Positions 30,101 to 38,841 of a DNA stretch of 64,000 nucleotides are shown piece after piece. Origin of the DNA: Oscillospiraceae bacterium (lineage in GTDB: Bacteria > Bacillota > Clostridia > Oscillospirales > Acutalibacteraceae); contig SVPV01000001.1 in assembly GCA_015065725.1 (NCBI GenBank), positions 55,434 through 119,433 of the forward strand, written 5' to 3'. Within the stretch, counting starts at the first letter, position 1. Each line of letters begins with the position of its first letter. The notes below the pieces were generated by a model, which saw only the letters and a list, made by a program, of their open reading frames with translations, had not been told where the DNA came from and ran no database searches. Made by a program: the position numbers and the translations under genes.

Positions 30101-32470
30101 GACGGATATACAGCAAGATATGTACATTCGGGTAACAAGAGTATTGAACAAACGGTTGTTTCAACCGAAGATAGTACATACTCTTTACCTGTAGATTTGT
30201 ATTCGGGTACTGAATATGAGGTTTCCTTTAGATATTTTCTACAGAATAGTGGCTCTACAGTAGATGCATCAGTTGGCTTAAACGGTACTGCTGCTAGTAC
30301 TGCAACACTTGCTTATGCTGACTCTTGGCAGACATATTCTTCAAAAGTAAATGCAACTGCCGATACTGATAGAATTACTATTGCTTTTGGCGGTGCCGAT
30401 ACGGTAGTTTATATTGATGATGTTTGTGTAGAACCTACAGATGATAGCGGTAAAATAACCGTTTCGGTAGGTGCTTGCGAGAATGGTACTGGTACTGTAA
30501 GTGACAGTAAGATTGTTTTAGGAAAACCTGTTATATTTACAGCAACCGCAAATAAGGATTACGTTTTCGATAAATGGATAAATGCAAATAACGAGACCGT
30601 TTCTAATGACCCCGTTTATGTTGCAATGGGTATCAGTGAGGATACTGTTTTAACACCTGTTTTCGTTCAGGTCCCTGAAGATACTGTAGAATACGGTTTT
30701 GAAACTGCAGTTGATGCTAATTACAGTGATTTAGCGGTTCGCTACACACCAAATACTGCATATTATGACAAGGCAAATGTCCATTGGGGTGAAAGCTCTC
30801 TGCGTTTGGACGGTTACGGTAGTTCCTACACCCATCCGGTAACCTTAAAAGCAGGCGGAAACTATAAGATATCCTTCTGGTACTTGTTACGTTCATCTGA
30901 TATCGGTACAATAACAATTAAGTTAGGTAACAATACATATAACGGTTGTTCTGCAAACACTTTATGGTATGAGCGTTATCTAGAAATTACACCTACAACC
31001 GATATGCAACTTACAATTGAGGTTTCTGGCGGTGCAGGTCCTGTTTATATTGATGATATCAGAGTTCTGCAGTATCATACCGCATCAATAGCAGATAGCT
31101 TGAACGCTTTAATCTCAATTCCCACAACTGAGCCTGCTCATAATGATACTGTTGAGGTTGCTGTTAAAAAGATAAACAGCAAAGGAAAGCACTTCTTTGG
31201 CTGGCTTAAAGATGGCGTAGTTACCGAGGCTGACAGTTATGTTAAAGAAATTACGGTGCTTGAAGATTTGACTATTGATGAAAATCTTATCGGCACACCT
31301 GTTTATGCTGACACATACGACACCAACTTCGACGGTAAATCAAACGTGCTTGATTTTATACACACCAGTAAAAAGATAGACTCTACCGCTGGTTATGTAG
31401 TTGGCAGTGATGTTGACAAATCAGGAAGTTTTGATGCTAATGACCTTACAGCAATTAAAAAATCCCTTTTAGGTATTCCATCGCAAAGTAAACGCGACGC
31501 ATATTTATCTCAGACAAAGATTGATATCGTTGGTTCAAGCGATGATTTAAACACTTGGATTTATCAGTTAGGCACTGACGGTGTTATGGTGCGTGAGGCA
31601 GTCTTTGATTCGGGTAAAAATGATAATAACCCCGTTGAAATCGTACAGATTTCGGATACGCATTTTAACTACCTTAACGATAGGGATTTTGAAGAAGCCA
31701 ATCCTACAGTTTTAAGCACCTATGAAAAGCGAGATTTCCAAAAAGACGCCTCATCGGTTGCTAATGCCGAAAAATGTATGGAATATGCAAGTTATTTTAA
31801 TGACCAGACGGTTATAACGGGTGATATATTGGATTATCTCTCATGGGGTTCAATTGAGTTGCTTCAAAAGGTTATTTGGGATAAAGACCCATTGGCACTG
31901 GTTACTCTTGGTAATCATGAGATGTTTATGCAAATGCAGGGCTTGGTAGCAGAAACAACCTCATTAGAGGCACGCTATAACAGATTAATAGATGCTTGGC
32001 GTCATGATGTTTACTATACCTCAAGAGTTATAGACGAAAAGGTAATGGTTATTCAAATGGATAATGCGTTAAGTCATTACTGGGACGGTCAGGAAGAAAA
32101 GCTTGCTGCTGATATACAAAAAGCACGGGAAAACGGCTATATGATTTTACTATTCCAGCATGTTCCGATTATGACTAATAACCCTGCTGAAACAAACCTT
32201 GCACCTATACGTCAAAACGGTGACGGTGCTTACAATTTCTATGCAAAGGGTGTAGGTGCCAACGCAAGCGGCGTAACAAAAGAGGTTTATAACCTTATAA
32301 TCTCTAATGCGGATGTAATTAAGGGTATATTTGCCGGACATTTCCATAGCGATTACTATACCGAAGTTATTGCAAAAAATAGTGATGGCACAGATGCTAT
32401 AATTCCGCAGTATATATTAACTGGTGCTGCTTACGATAAAGGTCACGTTCTTAAAATTACGGTTAATTAA
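27194..32470 (+). CDS. Large secreted multidomain protein: signal peptide, galactose-binding/discoidin-like modules, CBM-like jelly rolls, InlB-type repeats, dockerin-like domain, calcineurin-like metallophosphoesterase
   Basis: Signal MKRIFSLILSVCLIVCAAPITNVTA; dockerin-like DTNFDGKSNVLDF...DVDKSGSFDANDLTAIKKSLLG; MPE motifs QISDTHF, TGDILD, GNHEMF, FQHVP, GHFHSD; start at ATG 27194 after aaaggggtaaa. Confidence 0.85.
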   Translation: MKRIFSLILSVCLIVCAAPITNVTATSWTMTEKTGYSEDVTTLKANQASIDKLLENGEGILSGLIPHTYDYINNEVDQTPNWTYATDGILNEFYPWTGLYSYVTFQLNDVYKINEFGLILKNSTYRNSYEVYIGSDYDTLYSGTPVYVFDGTAEGYTSSMGQYVKFTDDGTYSLPQGSLIGVKFTECMDSSGVIATKNRAVRVAEIFANGTATNTDVEGIGYDPYYARFGAISENNILANATLHSYTGFNIYYASKPLEYFDGDAKTEAYISCTGEHPTITYSLRANTEIDSFMMYQTDPTLHSSYSVYLGDDADTLYTDANKIYSWDAAASTEKIQEYYFNANRKTGRYLGIYFDDIVANSDNVGIRIGEVFIGGAELNSETYNSTRDTVETRISADNNLLKGRTPTVSMAYVTSKAKYGCSSGKNFSYLTDGSVLKTGHADIYGYGHTYDVFVYSLGGTALVEGFELYNRSAAQNTSYEVYLSDSPNGILEGKNKIYSYDGSTDISASYRCQYVHFATPKTGSYIAVKLLGTYGANSSSNNYRISEIAAYGTVINAHPYEIYSTKGINAYTENNLLKDILVERTGSNGGDSGWDVALTDGVVSTKADITNLSGDGSTYLTWDLGYTAVFDSFIVAQYQNFATGFEYYVSHEKDTLYNAENHVATYNITELFSQSSENYEETVVFNDGSKPVGRYVGVRIIYLSGNETRLRLYEISAIGEAAPPELIPHNYNGFATGFEDGDSINGIGGTAYNQADNTDTNVHTGSASRVHTVGAESDEWSVDDYALTAYRTYNISFWYKADSASDLGYVTPSTAQNGNVFGNSNGEWKQYTETVTVLEDTNVKLNFYSAADSGIPAGTAVYIDDISIVPVITVINDGVVGGTGTVSVDTVDDVLTATFTANDDFAYNLEYWVDLEGNILSEDSVYTVYNPWPGLTLKPVFEKQRMVFDFEKELDFTADGALWYTPETDGYTARYVHSGNKSIEQTVVSTEDSTYSLPVDLYSGTEYEVSFRYFLQNSGSTVDASVGLNGTAASTATLAYADSWQTYSSKVNATADTDRITIAFGGADTVVYIDDVCVEPTDDSGKITVSVGACENGTGTVSDSKIVLGKPVIFTATANKDYVFDKWINANNETVSNDPVYVAMGISEDTVLTPVFVQVPEDTVEYGFETAVDANYSDLAVRYTPNTAYYDKANVHWGESSLRLDGYGSSYTHPVTLKAGGNYKISFWYLLRSSDIGTITIKLGNNTYNGCSANTLWYERYLEITPTTDMQLTIEVSGGAGPVYIDDIRVLQYHTASIADSLNALISIPTTEPAHNDTVEVAVKKINSKGKHFFGWLKDGVVTEADSYVKEITVLEDLTIDENLIGTPVYADTYDTNFDGKSNVLDFIHTSKKIDSTAGYVVGSDVDKSGSFDANDLTAIKKSLLGIPSQSKRDAYLSQTKIDIVGSSDDLNTWIYQLGTDGVMVREAVFDSGKNDNNPVEIVQISDTHFNYLNDRDFEEANPTVLSTYEKRDFQKDASSVANAEKCMEYASYFNDQTVITGDILDYLSWGSIELLQKVIWDKDPLALVTLGNHEMFMQMQGLVAETTSLEARYNRLIDAWRHDVYYTSRVIDEKVMVIQMDNALSHYWDGQEEKLAADIQKARENGYMILLFQHVPIMTNNPAETNLAPIRQNGDGAYNFYAKGVGANASGVTKEVYNLIISNADVIKGIFAGHFHSDYYTEVIAKNSDGTDAIIPQYILTGAAYDKGHVLKITVN

Positions 32471-32475
32471 ATTAC

Positions 32476-32506
32476 GGGTTCTGCTTCATAAAACGAGGCA
32501 GAACCC
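32476..32506 (+). terminator. Terminator of first paralog
   Basis: GGGTTCTGCTTC / GAGGCAGAACCC stem (one G-U pair). Confidence 0.7.
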
Positions 32507-32599
32507 ATACTTTATGCAATATTGTTTATAAAACAGTAAAAATAATGAATAAATGTAAAATTTTGCAAAGTGATCAGTACAAAATGTTGTAAACTTCCC

Positions 32600-32628
32600 T
32601 TGACAAGTATAACGTTTTTGTGTATAAT
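32600..32628 (+). promoter_or_regulatory. Promoter of second paralog
   Basis: TTGACA, 17-nt spacer, TATAAT (consensus); matches the layout at 27116-27144. Confidence 0.85.
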
Positions 32629-32672
32629 ATGGATACAATGAAAAGTTTTCGCTTTAGAAAGGGAGTAAATGT

Positions 32673-35600
32673 ATGAAAAGAATGAAAAAAGTTTTTTCAC
32701 TAATTCTTTCGGTCTGCTTAATTGTGTGTGCGGTTCCAATAACAAACGCCACCTTTATGACTATGGCTGAAAATGGAGGTACTGGAGTGGATACCGAAAC
32801 ATATAACAGTACACGTGCCGAGGTTGAAGCACGTATTTCTGCTGATAACAACCTCTTAAAAGGTCGCGAAGCGACCGTTGCTTTGTCACAGAAAACTACT
32901 GAGACAATTTACCGTTATTCAAAAAATTATAATAATAAATTTAGTTTTTTAACTGACGGTACATTAAGCACCGCTCATGCTGATATTAGCGAAGGCGATT
33001 GTACTTATAACGTATTGGTTTATAGTTTGGGCGGCACTGCTTCGGTAGAGGGTTTTGAACTCTTTAACAGAAATGCGGCACAAAACTCAAGCTATGAGGT
33101 TTACCTTTCTGACAGTCCAAACGGTATTTTAGCCGAAGAGAATAAAATTTATTCTTATGACGGCTCAACTGATATATCTGCATCAGACCGTTGTCAGTAC
33201 GTGCAATTTGCCACTGCTAAAACAGGCTCTTATGTTGCTATTAATCTTATTAAGACCTATGGTGCAGATTCTTCCACCAACAATTTCAGAATTTCTGAAA
33301 TTGCTGTTTACGGTACAATTACCGATGCGAATACTTATGAAATATACAGCACTGATGGTGCTAGTGCTTATACCGAAAACAACGTTTTAAAGGGTCGCTT
33401 GGTTGAACGCACAGGTAGTAGCGGCGGCGTTGACGGTTGGGATGTTGCCTTAACCGACGGTGATGTAAGCAATAAATACGACCTTTATAATGTGGGTGAC
33501 GGAAACACCTGCTTGACATGGGATTTAGGTTGTAATGCGGTTATTGATAGCTTTATTGTGGCACAGTATGGACACTTTGCTACAGGTCTTGAGTACTATG
33601 TTTCATACGATAAAGATACCCTTTATAATGTGGAAAATTACGTAGCTACATATAATATAACCGAAGACCTTTTCCCAGGAACATATTCACAATACGAAGA
33701 AAAGGTTGAGTTTAATGAAAACTCAAAACCGGAGGGAAGATATGTCGGCGTTCGTATTAGCTCCCTTAGCGGAGGCGAAACATCACTTCGCGTATATGAA
33801 ATTTCGGCTATAGGTTCTAAACTAGGTACCGAAATCTATAACAGCACACGTGCCGAGGTTGAAGCACGCATTTCTGCTGATAATAACCTTTTAAAAGGTC
33901 GCACAACGACCGTTGCTATGGCACATCAAACTTCTAATGATAAACATCTTTTTTCAAAAACATGGGCAAATTACCCCTATTTGACCGACGGTACATTAAG
34001 CAGCGGTCACGCTGATATTAGCGGAGGCGATCGTACCTTTGATGCTTTGGTTTACAGCTTAGGCGGCACTGCTTTGGTAGAGGGCTTTGAACTTTTTAAC
34101 CGTAATTATGCACAAAACACAAGCTATGAGGTTTACCTCTCTGACAGTCCGAACGGTATTTTAGCCGAAGAAAACAAAATTTATTCTTACGACGGTTCAA
34201 CAGATATAGATGCATCAGACCGTTGCCAGTATGTGCAATTTGCCGAAGCTAAAACAGGCTCGTATATTGCAGTTAAGCTTCTTAAAACATACGGTATGCA
34301 AACCGAATCTAACAATTACAGAATTTCTGAAATTGCCGCTTACGGTACAATTACAGATGCGAATTCTTATGAAATATATAGCACAAAAGGTGTTAATGCC
34401 TATACCGAAAACAACGTTTTAAACGGTCTTTTGGTTGAACGTACAGGTAGCAGCGGCGGAGCTGACGGTTGGGATGTTGCCTTAACCGACGGTGATGTAA
34501 GCAATAAATACGACCTTACAGGCATATCAAGTGACGGTAGTACCTGTTTAACATGGGATATAGGTTACACTGCGGTTATTGATAGCTTTATTGTAGCACA
34601 GTATCCTTTCTATGCTACAGGTGTTGAATACTACGTTTCGCACGATAAAGCCACCCTTTATAATGCGGAAAATCACGTAGCAACTTATGATATAACCGAC
34701 CTTGTAAGCGAGCAATACGAACCTTACGAAGAAAAGGTTGTGTTTAATGAAGACTCTAAACCTGTAGGAAGATATGTCGGTGTACGTATCGTTGATCTTG
34801 ACGGTGAAAGTTCACTTCGCATATACGAAATTTCTGCTATCGGTGAAGTTGCACCACCAGAACTTACACCCCATAATTATAAAGGCTTTGCTACAGGCTT
34901 TGAAGAGGGTGACTCCATAAGCGGTATCGGCGGTACTGCTTATAATCAGGCAGATAGTGCAGACACTAATGTTTACACAGGCTCAGCCTCCCGCGTTCAT
35001 ACAGTAGGGGAAGCGGGTGCTGAATGGACAGTAGACGATTATACCTTGACAGCTTATAGAACCTACAATATTTCCTTCTGGTATAAGGCAGATTCTGCTT
35101 CCAGTTTAGGCTATGTTACACCGTCAGCTACTCAAAACGGAAATGCTTTCGGAGCTTCAAACGGTGAATGGAAGCAGTATACCGAAACGGTTACCGTTTT
35201 AGAGGATACAAACCTTGCAATAAACTTCTATTCCGCAGCAGACAGCGGTATGTCAGAAGGCACAGTAATTTATATTGATGATATTTCGATTGTACCTACA
35301 ATAACGGTTATAAACGACGGTGTTATTGGCGGAACAGGTACAGTTTCACTTGCTACGGTTGATGATGTTTTAACCGCAACCTTTACTGCAAATGACGATT
35401 TTGCATATAATCTGGAGTATTGGGTTGATTTAGAGGGCAATATTATTTCAGAAGATTCAGTTTATACTGCTTATAATCCTTGGCCCGGTCTTACCTTAAA
35501 GCCGGTATTCGAAAAGCAAAAGTTAGCATTTGATTTTGAAAAGGAATTAGACTTTACTGCCGACGGTGCTTTGTGGTACACCCCCGAAACAGACGGATAT

Positions 35601-37973
35601 ACCGCAAGATACGTACATTCGGGCAATAAGAGTATTGAGCAAACAGTCGTTTCAACTAAAGAGAGTACCTATACTTTACCTGTAGATTTGTATTCAAGTA
35701 CTGAATACGAGGTTTCCTTTAGATACTTTGTACAGAAGAGTGGCTCTACAATAGAAGCATCGGTTGGCTTAAACGGTACTGCTGCTGATACTGCAACACT
35801 CGCTTATGCTGATAATTGGCAGACTTATTCCTCGAAAGTGAATGCAACTGCCAACACCGATAAAATTACTCTTGCTTTTGGCGGTGCCGATGCGGTAGTT
35901 TATATTGATGACGTTTGTGTAGAACCTGCAGATGATAGCGGTAAAATAACCGTTTCGGTAGGTGCTTGCGAGAACGGTACTGGTACTGTAAGTGACGGAA
36001 AGATTGTTTTAGGAAAACCTGTTATATTTACAGCAACCGCAAATAAGGATTACGTTTTCGATAAATGGGTAAATGCAAATAACGAGACCGTTTCTAATGA
36101 CCCCGTTTATGTTGCAACAGGTATCAGTGAAGACACTGTTTTAACACCTGTTTTCGTTCGGGTACCTGAAGCTACGGTAGAATACGGCTTTGAAACTGCA
36201 GTTGATGCTGACTATAGTGATTTAGCAGTTCGCTACACACCAGCCACAGCATATTATGACAAAGAAAATGTCCATTGGGGTGAAAGCTCTCTGCGTTTGG
36301 ACGGTTACGGCAGCTCGTACACCTATCCGTTAACCTTAAAAGCAGGCGGCAACTATAAAGTATCCTTCTGGTACTTGTTACGTTCATCTGATATCGCTAC
36401 AATAACAATTAAGTTAGGCGACAATACATATAACGGTTGTTCTGCAAACAGTTTATGGATAGAGCGTTATTTAGAAATTACTCCTACAACAGATACACAG
36501 CTTACAATTGAGGTTAGTGGCGGTGCAGGTCCTGTTTATATTGATGATATCAGGGTTTTGCAGTATCATACTGTATCAATAGCAGATAGCATTAGCGGTT
36601 TGGTTTCAGTTGATAAAATTGAGCCTGCTCATAATGATACTATTGAGGTTGCTTTCAAAAAGCAAAACAGTAAAGGACAATACTTCTTTGGTTGGCATAA
36701 AGACGGTGTTACTACCGAAGCTAATATCTATACTACAACAATTAAAGTAGATAAAGATTTAACTATTGATGAAACACTTATCGGCACACCTGTTTATGCA
36801 GACACATATGACACCGACGGCGACGGTAAAACAAACGTTCTTGACTTCATATACACCAGTAAAAAGATAGAGTCTACTGCTGATTATGTACTTGGCAGTG
36901 ATGTTGATAAATCAGGATGTCTTGATGCTAATGACCTTACATCAATTAAAAAGACCTTATTGGGTATTGCAACAAAGAGCGAACGAGACGCATATTTATC
37001 ACAGACAAAGATTGATATCGTTGGTTCGAGTGATGATTTAAACACTTGGGTTTATCAGTTAGGTACTGACGGTGTTATGGTACGTGAGGCAGTTATTGAT
37101 TCGGGTAGAAATGATAACAACCCCGTTGAAATCGTACAAATTTCTGATATTCATTTTACCTACTTTAACGAAAGAGATTTCAAAGAAGCTAATCCTACAG
37201 TTTTAAGTACCAGCGAAAAGCTAACCTTCCGAAAAGACGGTGAGTCTGCTCCTAATGCCGACAAATGTATGGAATATGCGAGCTATTTCAATGACCAAAC
37301 GGTTATAACGGGTGATACATTGAGTTCTCTTTCATGGGGTACGATTGAGTTACTTCAAAAGCATATTTGGGCTAAAGACCCATTGGCAATGGTTACTCTT
37401 GGTAATCATGAGATGTTTATGAAAATACAGGGCTTGGTAGAAGAAACAACCTCACTAGAGTCACGTTATAACCTATTAACAGAGGTTTGGCGTCACGATG
37501 TTTACTATACTTCAAGGGTTATAGACGAAAAGGTAATGGTTGTTCAAATGGATAATTCGTTAAATTATTACTGGGACGGCCAGCAAACAAAGCTTGCCGC
37601 TGACATAAAGAAAGCACGCGAAAACAATTATACCATTTTACTTTTCCAGCATGTTCCTATTATAACTAAAAACCCTGCTGAAACAAACCTTGCAGCCATA
37701 TATCAAAACGATGGTAATTTTGTGAATTTCTGTGATGGCGTAGATGGGTTGACCGTATTCCCTGACAGAACTAGTGTAACAACAGAGGTTTATGACCTTA
37801 TAACCTCTAACGCAGATGTAATTAAGGGTATATTCTGCGGACATTTACACAGCGATTACTATACCGAAGTTATTGCAAAGAATAACGATGGCACAGATGC
37901 TGTAATTCCGCAGTATGTATTGACCGGTGCTGCTTACGATAACGGTCACGTTCTTAAAATTACAGTTGATTAA
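32673..37973 (+). CDS. Second large secreted dockerin/metallophosphoesterase protein, tandem paralog of 27194-32470
   Basis: Same signal peptide and domain order; dockerin-like DTDGDGKTNVLDF...DVDKSGCLDANDLTSIKKTLLG; MPE QISDIHF, TGDTLS, GNHEMF, FQHVP, GHLHSD. Confidence 0.87.
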   Translation: MKRMKKVFSLILSVCLIVCAVPITNATFMTMAENGGTGVDTETYNSTRAEVEARISADNNLLKGREATVALSQKTTETIYRYSKNYNNKFSFLTDGTLSTAHADISEGDCTYNVLVYSLGGTASVEGFELFNRNAAQNSSYEVYLSDSPNGILAEENKIYSYDGSTDISASDRCQYVQFATAKTGSYVAINLIKTYGADSSTNNFRISEIAVYGTITDANTYEIYSTDGASAYTENNVLKGRLVERTGSSGGVDGWDVALTDGDVSNKYDLYNVGDGNTCLTWDLGCNAVIDSFIVAQYGHFATGLEYYVSYDKDTLYNVENYVATYNITEDLFPGTYSQYEEKVEFNENSKPEGRYVGVRISSLSGGETSLRVYEISAIGSKLGTEIYNSTRAEVEARISADNNLLKGRTTTVAMAHQTSNDKHLFSKTWANYPYLTDGTLSSGHADISGGDRTFDALVYSLGGTALVEGFELFNRNYAQNTSYEVYLSDSPNGILAEENKIYSYDGSTDIDASDRCQYVQFAEAKTGSYIAVKLLKTYGMQTESNNYRISEIAAYGTITDANSYEIYSTKGVNAYTENNVLNGLLVERTGSSGGADGWDVALTDGDVSNKYDLTGISSDGSTCLTWDIGYTAVIDSFIVAQYPFYATGVEYYVSHDKATLYNAENHVATYDITDLVSEQYEPYEEKVVFNEDSKPVGRYVGVRIVDLDGESSLRIYEISAIGEVAPPELTPHNYKGFATGFEEGDSISGIGGTAYNQADSADTNVYTGSASRVHTVGEAGAEWTVDDYTLTAYRTYNISFWYKADSASSLGYVTPSATQNGNAFGASNGEWKQYTETVTVLEDTNLAINFYSAADSGMSEGTVIYIDDISIVPTITVINDGVIGGTGTVSLATVDDVLTATFTANDDFAYNLEYWVDLEGNIISEDSVYTAYNPWPGLTLKPVFEKQKLAFDFEKELDFTADGALWYTPETDGYTARYVHSGNKSIEQTVVSTKESTYTLPVDLYSSTEYEVSFRYFVQKSGSTIEASVGLNGTAADTATLAYADNWQTYSSKVNATANTDKITLAFGGADAVVYIDDVCVEPADDSGKITVSVGACENGTGTVSDGKIVLGKPVIFTATANKDYVFDKWVNANNETVSNDPVYVATGISEDTVLTPVFVRVPEATVEYGFETAVDADYSDLAVRYTPATAYYDKENVHWGESSLRLDGYGSSYTYPLTLKAGGNYKVSFWYLLRSSDIATITIKLGDNTYNGCSANSLWIERYLEITPTTDTQLTIEVSGGAGPVYIDDIRVLQYHTVSIADSISGLVSVDKIEPAHNDTIEVAFKKQNSKGQYFFGWHKDGVTTEANIYTTTIKVDKDLTIDETLIGTPVYADTYDTDGDGKTNVLDFIYTSKKIESTADYVLGSDVDKSGCLDANDLTSIKKTLLGIATKSERDAYLSQTKIDIVGSSDDLNTWVYQLGTDGVMVREAVIDSGRNDNNPVEIVQISDIHFTYFNERDFKEANPTVLSTSEKLTFRKDGESAPNADKCMEYASYFNDQTVITGDTLSSLSWGTIELLQKHIWAKDPLAMVTLGNHEMFMKIQGLVEETTSLESRYNLLTEVWRHDVYYTSRVIDEKVMVVQMDNSLNYYWDGQQTKLAADIKKARENNYTILLFQHVPIITKNPAETNLAAIYQNDGNFVNFCDGVDGLTVFPDRTSVTTEVYDLITSNADVIKGIFCGHLHSDYYTEVIAKNNDGTDAVIPQYVLTGAAYDNGHVLKITVD
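32793..34862 (+). repeat. Two ~1,035-bp tandem intragenic repeats encoding paired galactose-binding-like modules
   Basis: TETYNSTRAEVEARISADNNLLKGR at codon 32793 recurs as TEIYNSTRAEVEARISADNNLLKGR at 33828 (offset 1035 bp = 345 codons); each unit ends RxYEISAIG. Confidence 0.85.
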
Positions 37974-38001
37974 ACACAAAACTAATAAATTGTAAACAAA
38001 C

Positions 38002-38033
38002 TAAGGGTTCTGCTCTTTTGAGCAGAACCCTTA
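38002..38033 (+). terminator. Terminator of second paralog, possibly bidirectional with yebC
   Basis: TAAGGGTTCTGCTC-TTTT-GAGCAGAACCCTTA, 14-bp perfect stem. Confidence 0.75.
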
Positions 38034-38073
38034 AGTTTTAAAAAGTTATTTATAAATTTTATTAAAACCCAAA

Positions 38074-38802
38074 TTATTCGGGCATTTCCCAGTTGTGCCA
38101 AATTGCCTGAACGTCGTCATTTTCCTCCATCATATCGATAAGCTTTTCCATTTTAGCAATCGATTCCTCATCGTCAAGGGTAGAGGTAGTTTGCGGAATG
38201 TACTGTACTTCGGCAGATAAAAAGCCGTAGCCCTTTTCCTCTAAAGCATCACGTACCACACCTAAATCATTCGGTTCGGTAGTGATTTCGTAAACGTCGC
38301 CGTCAAAATTAAAGTCCTCGGCACCTGCCTCTAAAGCAGCTTCCATAACGGTGTCCTCGTCAAGTCCCTCAGCCTCAATTTCAATTACGCCTTTTCGGTC
38401 GAACATAAACATAACCGAGCCGCTTTGACCCATATTACCGCCGCATTTATCAAAATAGTGACGCATTTCGCCTGCAGTTCTGTTGCGGTTATCGGTAAGT
38501 GTTTCAACAACAACGGCTATTCCCGAAGGACCGTAGCCCTCATAAATTAACTCTTCGTAATTAGTAGAGTCGCTGTCGCCGGCGGCTTTTTTAATTATAC
38601 GCTCAATATTTTCGTTAGGCACATTTGCCGCCTTTGCTTTGGCAATAGCATCTTTGAGCTTGCTGTTTTCGGCAGGATTAGGTCCGCCGTTCTTTACTAT
38701 AACCGCAATCTCTCTACCCATTTTGGTAAAGATTTTTGCCTTTGCGGCATCGGTTTTCTCCTTTTTACGCTTTATATTACTCCATTTGGAATGTCCTGAC
38801 AT
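38074..38802 (-). CDS. YebC/PmpR family transcriptional regulator / translation factor
   Basis: MSGHSKWSNIKRKKEKTDAAKAKIFTK...GGPNPAENSKLKDAIAKAKAANVPNENIERIIKKA; start at 38802 with upstream RBS. Confidence 0.95.
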   Translation of the reverse strand: MSGHSKWSNIKRKKEKTDAAKAKIFTKMGREIAVIVKNGGPNPAENSKLKDAIAKAKAANVPNENIERIIKKAAGDSDSTNYEELIYEGYGPSGIAVVVETLTDNRNRTAGEMRHYFDKCGGNMGQSGSVMFMFDRKGVIEIEAEGLDEDTVMEAALEAGAEDFNFDGDVYEITTEPNDLGVVRDALEEKGYGFLSAEVQYIPQTTSTLDDEESIAKMEKLIDMMEENDDVQAIWHNWEMPE

Positions 38803-38841
38803 AATTTTTTCTTCCTTTCGGCATTTTTCCAATCAAATATT

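Noticed and set aside
32793-34862. CRISPR or minisatellite explanation for repeats in the 27-38 kb region
   Set aside because: Repeat units are ~1 kb, in frame and protein-coding; no short regularly spaced direct repeats were found, and no cas genes.
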